Part shown: positions 16,555 to 25,761 of the stretch, in pieces
Layout: every line of letters starts with the position of its first letter
Numbering within the stretch: position 1 is the stretch's first letter
Source: Bermanella sp034110565
GTDB lineage: Bacteria > Pseudomonadota > Gammaproteobacteria > Pseudomonadales > Oceanobacteraceae
Assembly: GCA_034110565.1 (NCBI GenBank)
Contig: JAWUYY010000047.1
Location: forward strand, 1-45,770
Direction: 5' to 3'
Length of the DNA stretch: 45,770 nucleotides
Notes under the pieces: generated by a model
What the model was told of the DNA's origin: nothing
The model's input: only the letters and a program-made list of their open reading frames with translations
Database searches by the model: none
Program-made: the position numbers and the translations under genes

Positions 16555-18162
16555 ATGAGCCACATCGAAAAAGAATCCGCTTCCAACGCCTTAAAGCGCC
16601 ACTTTGCCAGCCGAGTCAGTAACCAAATTAGAGTGTTGTTAAACCTTTGGCGCGTAAGCTGCGAGAATGGAATCAGTGTCGAGCATCTGCCTAGACTGAT
16701 CGAAGAATGCGAAAAGCTCATGCGCCACAGCTTACGCTTTAATATTCATCATCAGCACGATCACGCACTGATGATTTTAGACTTATTGAACCAAGCACTG
16801 GCGCAATCCAGCTTGGATCATTTGCAACAACAAGCCTTACAAGATGCCATCGACAAGTTAGGCCAAAGTGCATTAAGACGCAGCGATGATAACGATGTAA
16901 AAAACATTCCAGAAACCCGCCCAATTATGCTCGCGGTGTCACCGGAATACGCCAAAAAACTCACCCGACAACTCAACCACTTTGGCATCAAAAGCGAAGT
17001 GGCAACGGATAATGAGCACTTTTATCGCCTGCAAGAAGAATTTCAAGCCAGCGCCTACATCACAGACATCAACTTTGTAAGGGAACACAACGGCTTAGAG
17101 CTCATGAGCCATTTTGTGAAACTCAAGCAGCCCAGCGCACCTATGATTTTTATCACCCAAGAAGACAACGCCGGCATAGGACAACGCTTAGAGGCACATC
17201 GCGCCGGTGGTTTACGCTTTTTTGTGAAACCCGCTGTGGGGCAACTTATTCGATCAGTTGAAAAATACTACAGTCCTAAGCCTGAAGAACCACACAAAGT
17301 ACTCATTGTGGACGACTCCAGAAGCCAAGCTTTCTTTTGCGAAAAAGCCTTAGGCAAAGCCGGTATGGAAACACACGTGATCACCGACCCTATGTTGATT
17401 TTATCGGCGCTGGATGAGTTTCAACCGGAAATCATCGTCATGGACATGTATATGCCAGGTTGCTCTGGTACCGAAGTGGCTGGTGTCATCCGCCAGCAAG
17501 CTCAATATATTGGTGTGCCCATATTATTTTTATCAGGCGAAGACGACATCAATATTCAGCTCGATGCCATGAGCCGAGGGGGAGATGATTTTCTCACCAA
17601 ACCCATTAATCCTAATCATCTAGCTATTACCGTACAAAACCGCGCAAGGCGCGCGCGCGTACTCAATAACTTAATTGCCCGAGACAGCCTTACCGGTTTA
17701 TTCAATCACACCTACATTCTCGATAAACTCAAACAAGCTTGCCGCCAAGCAAAAGATAAAGATCAACCCTTAAGCTTTGCCATGGTAGACATCGACTTCT
17801 TCAAAAAAATTAACGACAACTACGGCCACCCTGTTGGCGACAAAGTCATTCTGGCGTTATCTTTATTTTTAAAGCAACGTCTGCGCAGTGGTGACAGTAT
17901 TGGCCGTTATGGTGGTGAAGAATTTGCTGTGATTCTGCCCAATACTAGCGCAGAGGAAGCCGTGACGGTAATGAACAATATCCGCCAAGTATTTAGTCAA
18001 CTTGATCACAGCGCAGACGATAAAGAGTTTCAGGTGAGCTTTTCATGTGGCATTTGCAGCTTTAATGGTAAGAACGCCGACAACATTATTGAGCATGCTG
18101 ACCAAGCCCTTTATGAAGCAAAAAAACAAGGCCGCAACAACGTACAAGTTTATATCGAATAA
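16555..18162 (+). CDS. Two-receiver diguanylate cyclase response regulator
   Basis: 535 aa from the ATG at 16555 (AGGG upstream; a TTG 39 bp earlier is less likely). Residues 1-105 are helical, possibly Hpt-like. About 118-235 is a receiver-like domain with a poor acidic pocket. About 245-365 is a canonical receiver (VLIVDDSRS, phosphoacceptor D297 in VMDMYMPG, KP in FLTKPINP). About 370-535 is a GGDEF domain: DSLTGLFNH, then GGEEF at 453-457, preceded by the inhibitory-site motif RSGD. The enzyme should make c-di-GMP from 2 GTP and be product-inhibited. The layout is PleD-like. Divergent from lapG-lapD, so its product may be what LapD senses; this is inference. Confidence 0.9.
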   Translation: MSHIEKESASNALKRHFASRVSNQIRVLLNLWRVSCENGISVEHLPRLIEECEKLMRHSLRFNIHHQHDHALMILDLLNQALAQSSLDHLQQQALQDAIDKLGQSALRRSDDNDVKNIPETRPIMLAVSPEYAKKLTRQLNHFGIKSEVATDNEHFYRLQEEFQASAYITDINFVREHNGLELMSHFVKLKQPSAPMIFITQEDNAGIGQRLEAHRAGGLRFFVKPAVGQLIRSVEKYYSPKPEEPHKVLIVDDSRSQAFFCEKALGKAGMETHVITDPMLILSALDEFQPEIIVMDMYMPGCSGTEVAGVIRQQAQYIGVPILFLSGEDDINIQLDAMSRGGDDFLTKPINPNHLAITVQNRARRARVLNNLIARDSLTGLFNHTYILDKLKQACRQAKDKDQPLSFAMVDIDFFKKINDNYGHPVGDKVILALSLFLKQRLRSGDSIGRYGGEEFAVILPNTSAEEAVTVMNNIRQVFSQLDHSADDKEFQVSFSCGICSFNGKNADNIIEHADQALYEAKKQGRNNVQVYIE

Positions 18163-18287
18163 AAATAAACACGCCCTTTACAAAAAAAGCTGTGAACCCT
18201 TTAAGGCTTTTACCTCTAGGCGCTAGACAGCACTCATACCATTAGGCAAACTAAAGTGATTCTTTCTACTTTTTATGAGCTCACACT

Positions 18288-18734
18288 ATGGCGTCTATTC
18301 TGGTACTGCATGGCCCTAACTTAAATTTGCTTGGCACTCGTGAACCAGAAATTTACGGCACTGACACATTAGAAGACATTAACGATGGCCTAGTACAACT
18401 GGCAAAAGACAATGGTCATCACTTATTGAGCCTACAAAGTAACGCTGAATACGAAATTATTGAGCGTATTCACGAAGCACGCACAGAAGGCATCGACTTT
18501 ATTATCATTAACCCGGCTGCTTTCACCCATACAAGCGTGGCTATTCGTGATGCCATCATGGGTGTAAATATTCCATTTATCGAAGTGCACATCTCTAACG
18601 TCCATGCCCGTGAAGAATTTCGTCATCATAGTTTTTTGAGTGATGTGGCGGTGGGCGTTATTTGCGGTTTAGGCATTCAGGGTTACCAATTAGCCCTGCA
18701 AAGCGCAATGCACATACTTAATAACAAAAAATAA
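18288..18734 (+). CDS. aroQ: 3-dehydroquinate dehydratase, type II
   Basis: Dehydrates 3-dehydroquinate to 3-dehydroshikimate in the shikimate pathway. 148 aa, dodecameric family size. Active-site residues visible: R18 and Y23 in LLGTREPEIYG, NPAAFTHTS (N75), H101 in EVHISN and the following HAREEFR. It is 9 bp ahead of accB, the common aroQ-accB-accC order of gammaproteobacteria. Confidence 0.97.
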   Translation: MASILVLHGPNLNLLGTREPEIYGTDTLEDINDGLVQLAKDNGHHLLSLQSNAEYEIIERIHEARTEGIDFIIINPAAFTHTSVAIRDAIMGVNIPFIEVHISNVHAREEFRHHSFLSDVAVGVICGLGIQGYQLALQSAMHILNNKK

Positions 18735-18743
18735 GCAGGCCCC

Positions 18744-19166
18744 ATGGATATTAAACAGCTCGAACAAATCATTGCCTTAATGGAAGCCTCTTCTTTATCT
18801 GAGTTAGACATAACAGAAAAAGACAGTCGCATTCATTTAAAGCGAGAACTGACTCAAACCGTGGCAGCCCCCGTGCAAGTGGCTCAAGCGGTAGAAGTCA
18901 AAGAAAAGAAATCAAGCACACCTAAACATTCCGGCCATATTGTTAAATCCCCAATGGTCGGTACGTTTTACAGCAGCCCAAGTCCCAGTTCTCCTGCATT
19001 TGCTGAAGTTGGGCAATCTGTGAAAAAAGGCGATGTAATCTGCATTATTGAAGCCATGAAGATGATGAACCAGATCGAGGCGGATAAGTCCGGCGTGATT
19101 GAAGCCGTCTTAAGCGAAGACGGTCAGCCGGTTGAATTCGACCAAGCCTTATTCACCATTGTTTAA
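18744..19166 (+). CDS. accB: Biotin carboxyl carrier protein of acetyl-CoA carboxylase
   Basis: Carries the carboxylated biotin between AccC and AccAD for malonyl-CoA synthesis. 140 aa. An N-terminal region (1-35), a short Ala/Val/Lys linker and the C-terminal biotinyl domain. K106 in EAMKMMNQIEAD is the biotinylated lysine, and the thumb segment GTFYSSPSP is present. accC follows after 24 bp. Confidence 0.98.
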   Translation: MDIKQLEQIIALMEASSLSELDITEKDSRIHLKRELTQTVAAPVQVAQAVEVKEKKSSTPKHSGHIVKSPMVGTFYSSPSPSSPAFAEVGQSVKKGDVICIIEAMKMMNQIEADKSGVIEAVLSEDGQPVEFDQALFTIV

Positions 19167-19190
19167 CACTGGGCTTGCGCAAGGATTATC

Positions 19191-20543
19191 ATGGCCACCT
19201 TATTGAAAAAAATCGTCATCGCTAACCGTGGTGAAATTGCCCTGCGTATTTTGCGAGCCTGCAAAGAGATGGGCATTAAAACCGTAGCCGTGCATTCCAG
19301 CGTTGACCGCGACTTAATGCATGTCCGCCTCGCCGATGAAAGCGTGTGCATTGGCCCAAACAACTCTAAAGACAGCTACTTAAATGCAGCCGCGATTATT
19401 AGTGCCGCTGAAGTCACCGATGCCACCGCCATTCATCCGGGTTACGGTTTCTTAGCTGAAAGCGCCGATTTTGCCGAACAGGTAGAAAACTCTGGTTTTA
19501 AATTCATTGGCCCAAGCGCCGCTGTTATTCGCATCATGGGCGATAAAGTAGCCGCTCGTGATGCGATGAAAAAGGCCGGTATACCAACAGTCCCTGGCAC
19601 CGGCGCCATTGATTCCACAACCGATCTAAAGAAAATCGCTGATGAAATCGGTTACCCGGTGATCATCAAAGCCGCTGCCGGTGGCGGTGGTCGCGGTATG
19701 AAAGTCGTTCACAGTGAAGCGGCTCTTTCCAATGGCGTTTATCTAACCCAAAGCGAAGCCAAGGCGGCATTTGGCAGCGATAAGGTCTACTTAGAAAAAT
19801 TCTTAGAAGCCCCACGTCACATTGAGATTCAAATATTAGCCGATGGCAATGGCCATGCTATTCACCTAGGTGACAGGGATTGTTCGATTCAACGTCGAAA
19901 TCAAAAGATTATCGAAGAAGCACCCGCCCCGAATGTGCCCGAAAAACTACGCAATAAAATTGCCAAGCGCTGCGTACAAGCCTGTATCGATATAGGCTAT
20001 GAAGGTGCTGGTACCTTTGAATTTTTATACCAAGACGGCGAGTTTTTCTTTATTGAGATGAACACCCGCGTGCAGGTCGAACACCCAGTAAGCGAGCTCG
20101 TCACCGGGGTCGATATCATTAGGGAACAGCTATTAATTGCATCAGGTATGGGCTTATCGTTTAAACAAAGTGACATTGTCATCAGCGGTCATGCCATTGA
20201 ATGCCGCATTAACGCCGAAGACCCGAAAACCTTCACGCCAAGTCCTGGTACGGTTAACCTCTTCCACGCCCCCGGTGGCCTTGGGATTAGAGTAGATTCT
20301 CACCTTTATAATGGCTATAGTGTGCCGCCCTATTACGACTCACTGGTGGCTAAAGTCATTAGTTACGGGCCTGATAGAGAAAGTGCGCGCTTACGCATGC
20401 GTAATGCACTGGATGAAATCGTCATCAATGGGATACGCAGCAACATCCCATTACAACAAGAACTCATTCGTAGCTCCCAGTTTCAACAAGGCAGTGTAGA
20501 CATTCACTTCTTGACTAATAAACTGGCCAATACAACCACTTAA
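19191..20543 (+). CDS. accC: Biotin carboxylase subunit of acetyl-CoA carboxylase
   Basis: ATP-dependent carboxylation of the biotin on AccB. 450 aa, full length. IANRGEIALRILRACKEMG at the N-terminus, the ATP-grasp glycine loop AAGGGGRGMKVV near residue 165, FLEAPRHIEIQ, and EMNTRVQVEHPVSE with the catalytic Arg region. AAGGA lies 6 nt before the ATG. Second of the accB-accC pair; prmA follows after 10 bp. Confidence 0.98.
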   Translation: MATLLKKIVIANRGEIALRILRACKEMGIKTVAVHSSVDRDLMHVRLADESVCIGPNNSKDSYLNAAAIISAAEVTDATAIHPGYGFLAESADFAEQVENSGFKFIGPSAAVIRIMGDKVAARDAMKKAGIPTVPGTGAIDSTTDLKKIADEIGYPVIIKAAAGGGGRGMKVVHSEAALSNGVYLTQSEAKAAFGSDKVYLEKFLEAPRHIEIQILADGNGHAIHLGDRDCSIQRRNQKIIEEAPAPNVPEKLRNKIAKRCVQACIDIGYEGAGTFEFLYQDGEFFFIEMNTRVQVEHPVSELVTGVDIIREQLLIASGMGLSFKQSDIVISGHAIECRINAEDPKTFTPSPGTVNLFHAPGGLGIRVDSHLYNGYSVPPYYDSLVAKVISYGPDRESARLRMRNALDEIVINGIRSNIPLQQELIRSSQFQQGSVDIHFLTNKLANTTT

Positions 20544-20553
20544 AGATAGAACC

Positions 20554-21447
20554 ATGCCCTGGATACAAGCCATCGTAGACATTACTGCCGAACAATGTGC
20601 AGAGATCGAAGACCTGTTAATGGCCATCGGCGCACAAGCCGTGACCATGCGTGACGGTGCGAATCAGCCCATTTATGAGCCACCATTAGGCACTACCCCA
20701 CTGTGGGATAACGTCAATCTATGGGCATTGTTTGACGCCGAACAAGCGGTTGATGAACAAATGAAACAACTGGCTGACATCTATCAAACTGAATATGAAA
20801 AGCCATTCCCTAACTACAAGCTAGAGCTGGTTGAAGATAAAGACTGGGTACGCGAATGGATGGATACCTTTAAGCCAATGCCGTTTGGCAAGCGTTTATG
20901 GATTTGCCCGAGTTGGCTAGCACCCACTGACCCGAATGCGGTCAATTTAAAGCTAGACCCAGGCTTAGCCTTTGGTACAGGAACCCACCCAACCACGTCT
21001 TTGTGCCTTAAGTGGCTAGATGGTCAAGACGTAAGCGGCAAAACCGTGGTGGACTTTGGCTGTGGCTCTGGCATTTTAGGTGTGGCCGCCATGATATTAG
21101 GCGCTAAACATCTTGTGGGCATAGATATCGACCCACAAGCTATTTTAGCCAGTCACGAAAACACAGAACGTAATGATGTGAGCATGGATACGGTTGAGTT
21201 TTATTTACCTGAAGATGCCCCTAGTTACCAAGCTGATATGGTATTGGCGAACATTTTAGCTGGGCCATTAGTGGAACTAAAAGATGCCATCTTGTCTTAT
21301 TTACTGCCCGGCGGTCAGTTGGTGCTCTCTGGTATACTGGCTAGCCAAGCGCACGAAGTTGCCGATGCTTACGCACATGATTGCACCATCGACTTAATTA
21401 AAGAAGAGGACGGCTGGGTGCGTATCGATGCAACCAAGCTTGCTTAA
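20554..21447 (+). CDS. prmA: Ribosomal protein L11 methyltransferase
   Basis: SAM-dependent trimethylation of ribosomal protein L11. 297 aa, close to E. coli PrmA. An N-terminal L11-recognition domain, then LAFGTGTHPTTSLCL and the SAM motif VVDFGCGSGILGVAA. MVLANILAGPL is the catalytic-site motif. The accC-prmA neighbourhood is conserved in related bacteria. Confidence 0.97.
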   Translation: MPWIQAIVDITAEQCAEIEDLLMAIGAQAVTMRDGANQPIYEPPLGTTPLWDNVNLWALFDAEQAVDEQMKQLADIYQTEYEKPFPNYKLELVEDKDWVREWMDTFKPMPFGKRLWICPSWLAPTDPNAVNLKLDPGLAFGTGTHPTTSLCLKWLDGQDVSGKTVVDFGCGSGILGVAAMILGAKHLVGIDIDPQAILASHENTERNDVSMDTVEFYLPEDAPSYQADMVLANILAGPLVELKDAILSYLLPGGQLVLSGILASQAHEVADAYAHDCTIDLIKEEDGWVRIDATKLA

Positions 21448-21496
21448 TTAGCCACTTAAGCCGCGACGTATTTTGTTGGAAATTTAATACACGACC

Positions 21497-22663
21497 ATGA
21501 ACCAAACACAGATAACTAAGTGCCCTAAATGCGATACGACCTTCCGTGTCAGCCCTGCCCAGCTACAAGTAGCTAAAGGCGCGGTTCGCTGTGGAGCGTG
21601 CTTGCATGTGTTTCGTGCGTCTGATCATTTCCAAGTTAGTAAGAAAACTGAGTCAGTCATTCAAGATGACCGCACCGAAGACATGTTCGGTAATGAAACC
21701 AAACCATTAGCCCGCGCGCCTGAGGCTAAACCGGCTGTATCCATCCAGCCAGAAGCCACTTCATCAAAAGAAGAGTTTGATCTCAGCACCCCAATGAACA
21801 CGCAGAATCAAAACGATGATTTTCTAATTGATGACGATAATGGCTTAATCGATGATGACAACGGCTTGGACGATGGGGCATTAATTGATGATAACTTCGG
21901 ACGTAAAAACCCGATCATCAATGATTTAAACGAAGACTTCTTATCCTTAAATACTAAAGATAGCTACGATCCGTTTTTCACTGAAAATGACAAACTCACC
22001 GACCAAGTAGAGTCAGAAGACAATGGCAGTGATGAGTCCTGGGCAGAATCTCTACTCAATGATTCAGAAGCAGTCGAAGTTAAAGAAGAAGAAAAAAAGG
22101 TCTTAAAACCCGTTCAAAATGCCTCTAACTTTAGCTACATCGAAGTGGACCCATTAGATTTAAGCCTGCCGCAAAGAGCCAGTCGCCGAAAATTTTGGTT
22201 GTTGGCCAGCGCCTGTATGCTACTTATTATGGGTTTATTCGTACAAATGGCGTATTTTAATTTTGATCAGTGGGCCCGCATGGATCAATATCGCCCCTAT
22301 TACGCTATGGCCTGTGAACACCTTGATTGCCGCTTGCCATCCAGTTATGACGTTAGCCAAATTCGCACCACCGCCAGCCCACAAGTCAGCTCTCACCCTA
22401 AGTATAAAGAGGCACTTACTGTGGACGTACTGTTTATGAATCACGCCACTTACGAACAGGCGTTTCCTAAATTAGAACTGACCTTCACCGATAAAAACGA
22501 AAAAGTCATCGCCCATCGATTATTCCTGCCCCGTGAATACCTAGCGGGAGAAGCATCTGGATTATCTATGATGCCCACAGATACACCGATTCACATTGCA
22601 CTAGAAATAAAAGACCCAGGCCCTAAGGCCAATAACTACCAAGTGCACTTCGTCGCGCCCTAA
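21497..22663 (+). CDS. Zinc-ribbon and DUF3426 membrane protein
   Basis: 388 aa. The N-terminal MJ0042-type zinc ribbon has two Cys pairs (CPKCDTTF and RCGACLHVF). An acidic low-complexity middle follows, with a repeated IDDDNGL segment near residues 112-135. One membrane helix at about 232-255 (FWLLASACMLLIMGLFVQ). The C-terminal DUF3426 domain is probably periplasmic. Such proteins sit behind prmA in many gammaproteobacteria; function is not established. It closes the aroQ-accBC-prmA cluster and is followed by a strong terminator. Confidence 0.88.
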   Translation: MNQTQITKCPKCDTTFRVSPAQLQVAKGAVRCGACLHVFRASDHFQVSKKTESVIQDDRTEDMFGNETKPLARAPEAKPAVSIQPEATSSKEEFDLSTPMNTQNQNDDFLIDDDNGLIDDDNGLDDGALIDDNFGRKNPIINDLNEDFLSLNTKDSYDPFFTENDKLTDQVESEDNGSDESWAESLLNDSEAVEVKEEEKKVLKPVQNASNFSYIEVDPLDLSLPQRASRRKFWLLASACMLLIMGLFVQMAYFNFDQWARMDQYRPYYAMACEHLDCRLPSSYDVSQIRTTASPQVSSHPKYKEALTVDVLFMNHATYEQAFPKLELTFTDKNEKVIAHRLFLPREYLAGEASGLSMMPTDTPIHIALEIKDPGPKANNYQVHFVAP

Positions 22664-22682
22664 AAAGCTTAGAATTTCTGAT

Positions 22683-22715
22683 AAAAAAATGGCCCTTAAA
22701 AGGGCCATTTTTTTT
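22683..22715. terminator. Bidirectional terminator between DUF3426 gene and antiporter
   Basis: TGGCCCT (22690-22696) pairs with AGGGCCA (22701-22707), loop TAAA, seven A on the left and eight T on the right. Works for both convergent genes. Confidence 0.93.
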
Positions 22716-22733
22716 ACTAACTATCACCTAACA

Positions 22734-24056
22734 TTAAACGGCTTTGGTTTGACCGCTGGGGCGACCCAGAATAATAGAGCCGATCATCACCAAACCTAAG
22801 CACCAGCAATACACAACGGCACTGACTAAAGATAATGGTGATAAACCAGATAAAGACGCCGCCAACAACATTTGGGCACCATAGGGTAAAACCCCTTGAA
22901 CCACACAAGAGCTAATATCCATAATGCTGGCACTGCGTTTTGCATCCACGCCATAGCGAGTCGCAATGTCTTTTGCCAAACTGCCTGAGATCAAAATAGC
23001 CACCGTATTATTTGCGGTGCAAGCATTCACCATCGCCACGCCAGCGGCAATACTTAACTCGCCCATGCGTCTATGGGCTTTAGGCTCAGCCTGATCACGC
23101 GTAAAACGATCCATTTGAGACGCTAGCCAATCTAATCCACCACCCACTTTCATCATGGCTCCCAAGCCACCAATAAAGAGCGAGAGAATCAATATCTCCT
23201 GCATATTGCTGTAGCCTTTATAGATATCGCTAGACCACACAGCCAGTGAATAATCAGGCACCTGCCATAAGCCAATCAAACCCGCCACAACAATACCCGT
23301 TAACAATACCACCAATACATTCATGCCAGAGACAGCCAACACCAGCACCAACAAATAAGGCAACATTTTCATTGCAGAGGTATTCGGGTCAACCACCACC
23401 TGAGCCGCATCCCCTTGAATATACAGCCAGATAATCGTCAACAGCGCCGCCGGTATGGCAATTTTAAAGTTCAAACGGAATTTATCACGCATGTTACAAC
23501 CTTGGGTGCGCGTCGCCGCAATAGTGGTATCCGAGATAATAGAAAGGTTATCACCAAACATAGCTCCACCCATTACTGTGCCCACTGTGAGCACCATGGA
23601 TAAATCAGATACCTCAGCCACACCAACCGCAATAGGCGCCACCGCCGCAATGGACCCCATAGATGTGCCCATGGCCGTCGCCATAAAGGCCGTCATAATA
23701 AACAAACCGGGCAAAACAAAAGAGGATGGAATAATATCCAAGCTCAAATTCACCACCGCATCCACCCCGCCAATGGCTTTTGCCACACTGGCAAACCCAC
23801 CTGCCAACAAGAAAATCAACAGCATGGTAACAATCGTCGGATTAGCGCAGCCTTGAATGAAGTGCTCAACTCGCTGATTAATGCTGCCTTTTGCTATCAA
23901 TAAAGCCAGAATAATCGCAGGCAATATGGCCACAGGGGCTGATATCTTATAAAAGGCAAACTCAACGCCTGCCGCTTGATAATACAAACCACTGCCAATA
24001 AACAAGGCCATAAACAGAAGCATGGGCAATAATGCCCAAGGGGATTTAATCGTCAT
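22734..24056 (-). CDS. NhaC-family Na+/H+ antiporter-like transporter
   Basis: 440 aa, about eleven to twelve membrane helices. Family features: ATAMGTSMGSIAAVAPIAVGVA, GAMFGDNLSIISDTTIAATRTQG, and near the end MVNACTANNTVAILISG. NhaC relatives exchange Na+ for H+, but the family also includes amino-acid exchangers (lysine, malate/lactate types), so the substrate is open. It has a 370-bp upstream gap shared with dusB and ends at a bidirectional terminator. Confidence 0.88.
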   Translation of the reverse strand: MTIKSPWALLPMLLFMALFIGSGLYYQAAGVEFAFYKISAPVAILPAIILALLIAKGSINQRVEHFIQGCANPTIVTMLLIFLLAGGFASVAKAIGGVDAVVNLSLDIIPSSFVLPGLFIMTAFMATAMGTSMGSIAAVAPIAVGVAEVSDLSMVLTVGTVMGGAMFGDNLSIISDTTIAATRTQGCNMRDKFRLNFKIAIPAALLTIIWLYIQGDAAQVVVDPNTSAMKMLPYLLVLVLAVSGMNVLVVLLTGIVVAGLIGLWQVPDYSLAVWSSDIYKGYSNMQEILILSLFIGGLGAMMKVGGGLDWLASQMDRFTRDQAEPKAHRRMGELSIAAGVAMVNACTANNTVAILISGSLAKDIATRYGVDAKRSASIMDISSCVVQGVLPYGAQMLLAASLSGLSPLSLVSAVVYCWCLGLVMIGSIILGRPSGQTKAV

Positions 24057-24429
24057 GATAATTACTCGTGATAATAGACTTAAGGCAAACCATTAATGCC
24101 ATTTTGTCATCTGCCAGATATAGCCGTCCTAAATAAAGGCTAGCCCGCCCTTTTGAGGCGATAACCCAGTCATCCCTGAGTCGCAGAAAATAAAGGCGCG
24201 CATTGTACTCTTTAACAGGATACTAGAACATCGCCAACTAAAAACCTGAAGTAAGCAAACAAAAAAATGTCAAAACCCACATGTTAACCCTTGACAATTT
24301 TATCTCAATTTCTGTGGAAAATTTAATCAACAAATTGCTTAAAACATACCCTGTCAAGCCTTTAACCCCTGTGCGTTTACGAGTATGATAGCCGGCCTTA
24401 AACGAGCAAAAAACAACCAACTATTACCC
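24057..24429. other. 373-bp divergent intergenic region between antiporter gene and dusB
   Basis: No gene seen. The left 180 bp would be the antiporter leader if its promoter is the weak TACAAT-like box on the minus strand at 24202-24207. On that strand a GC-richer segment around 24125-24185 can form CGCC/GGCG and other short stems, but I recognise no riboswitch. The right part is AT-rich (24240-24360), with a lone TTGACA at 24291 that has no -10 at the right distance. The dusB-fis promoter is called at 24361-24389. Confidence 0.5.
24361..24389 (+). promoter_or_regulatory. Probable dusB-fis promoter with GC-rich discriminator
   Basis: TTTAAC (24361-24366), 17-bp spacer, TATGAT (24384-24389). 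The next bases are AGCCGGCC, a GC-rich discriminator like that of stringently controlled fis promoters in enterics. Transcription would start near 24396, leaving a leader of about 34 nt before the dusB ATG at 24430. This also argues against the in-frame ATG at 24385. Confidence 0.45.
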
Positions 24430-25416
24430 ATGTTCCGAATTGGCCCTTACCAAATTGAGTCGCCCGTGGTCCTTGCCCCCATGGCAGGCGTCACTGATCG
24501 ACCGTTTCGACAACTATGTCGAAAACTAGGCGCGGGATTAGTTGTGAGTGAAATGGTCACAAGCGATGTGAATTTATGGAACTCCCGTAAATCCAAAACA
24601 CGCTTAGACCACACTGGGGAAGTTGAGCCCATATCGGTGCAAATTGCCGGTGGTGACCCAGACATGATGGCGAACGCAGCCAGAATGGCCGTGTTACATG
24701 GTGCTCAAATCGTTGACATCAATATGGGATGCCCTGCCAAAAAAGTGTGCAACAAAGCTGCTGGCAGTGCTTTGATGAAAGACGAATCGTTAGTGAAAGA
24801 CATTCTACAAGCCGTAGTTGAGGCGGTGGATGTTCCAGTAACATTAAAAATGCGAACCGGCTGGGCACCTGAACATAAGAATGCCCCAGACCTTGCATTA
24901 TTAGCTGAGCAAAGCGGTATTTGTGCACTGGCCATTCATGGTCGAACACGCAGCTGCGGCTATAAAGGACAAGTGGAGTACGACACCATAAAGCGCATTA
25001 AGCAAATGGTGTCTATTCCAGTTTTAGCCAACGGAGACATTACGACTCCTGAACACGCTAAAGCAGTGCTCGATTTTACCGGAGCCGATGGCGTTATGTT
25101 GGGCCGCGCGGCTCAAGGACGTCCTTGGATCTTCAGAGAGATCGATCATTTTTTAAAAACCGGCCAGTATTTGGCAGCACCGGGGATACTCGAAGTCAAA
25201 ACTATCTTGCTTAATCATATGCAAGGGTTATATGAATTTTACGGTATTTATCTTGGTGTGCGAATCGCACGTAAACACGTGGGTTGGTACCTTCAGGCAC
25301 AAGATGATAATCGCGATGTACGTCGTCGCTTCAATCAACTTGAAAGCCCGGAAGAACAAATAGAATTAATAAACACATTTTTCGATCAACTTTTGGGGAA
25401 GGAAAAAGCGGCATGA
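24430..25416 (+). CDS. dusB: tRNA-dihydrouridine synthase B
   Basis: FMN enzyme that reduces uridine to dihydrouridine in the tRNA D-loop. 328 aa from ATG 24430, matching the family start (MFRIGPYQIESP). Visible: APMAGVTDRPFR, VSEMVTS, and INMGCPAKKV with catalytic C101. IHGRTRSCGYKG, PVLANGDI and GVMLGRAAQGRPWIF carry FMN and tRNA contacts. Its TGA overlaps the fis ATG (ATGA at 25413-25416), the classic dusB-fis operon in which fis translation depends on dusB. Confidence 0.96.
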   Translation: MFRIGPYQIESPVVLAPMAGVTDRPFRQLCRKLGAGLVVSEMVTSDVNLWNSRKSKTRLDHTGEVEPISVQIAGGDPDMMANAARMAVLHGAQIVDINMGCPAKKVCNKAAGSALMKDESLVKDILQAVVEAVDVPVTLKMRTGWAPEHKNAPDLALLAEQSGICALAIHGRTRSCGYKGQVEYDTIKRIKQMVSIPVLANGDITTPEHAKAVLDFTGADGVMLGRAAQGRPWIFREIDHFLKTGQYLAAPGILEVKTILLNHMQGLYEFYGIYLGVRIARKHVGWYLQAQDDNRDVRRRFNQLESPEEQIELINTFFDQLLGKEKAA

Positions 25417-25715
25417 GTACCCATGAAGCACCTGTGGTAAATAACCCTATGGAAATCAGCAATAACACTCAACTACCAGCTGAAAACACACAAACTTTGC
25501 GTGACAGTGTTGGAAAAGCCTTAGAAAGCTACTTCGCACAATTAGACGGTCAGCCAGTTAGCGATGTTTACGAAATGGTTTTGTCAGAAGTAGAAGCACC
25601 ATTACTAGAAGTAGTTATGCGCTATACCAAGGACAACCAAACTAAGGCGGCTGTATTGCTTGGTTTGAATCGCGGAACACTGCGTAAAAAATTAAAGCAA
25701 TTCGGTATGCTATAA
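25413..25715 (+). CDS. fis: Fis nucleoid-associated DNA-binding protein
   Basis: Factor for inversion stimulation: bends DNA, shapes the nucleoid and activates rRNA and other growth-rate-regulated promoters. 100 aa. The C-terminal helix-turn-helix is intact (KDNQTKAAVLLGLNRGTLRKKLKQFGM). The N-terminal 25 residues are variable, and the beta-hairpin region used for recombinase contacts is not clearly conserved. Coupled to dusB by a 4-bp overlap and followed by a terminator. Confidence 0.96.
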   Translation: MSTHEAPVVNNPMEISNNTQLPAENTQTLRDSVGKALESYFAQLDGQPVSDVYEMVLSEVEAPLLEVVMRYTKDNQTKAAVLLGLNRGTLRKKLKQFGML

Positions 25716-25733
25716 CCGAAATTGTTTAAAACG

Positions 25734-25761
25734 AACGCTGCCTTTGCAGCGTTTATTTTTT
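25734..25761 (+). terminator. Intrinsic terminator after fis
   Basis: AACGCTGC (25734-25741) pairs with GCAGCGTT (25746-25753), loop CTTT, followed by TATTTTTT. Only 32 bp separate its end from the purH ATG. Confidence 0.82.

Noticed and set aside
24291..24327. TTGACA at 24291 as dusB promoter
   Set aside because: The only AT-rich -10-like box (TTTAAT at 24322) is 25 bp away, too far for sigma-70. The closer TATGAT at 24384 is preferred.
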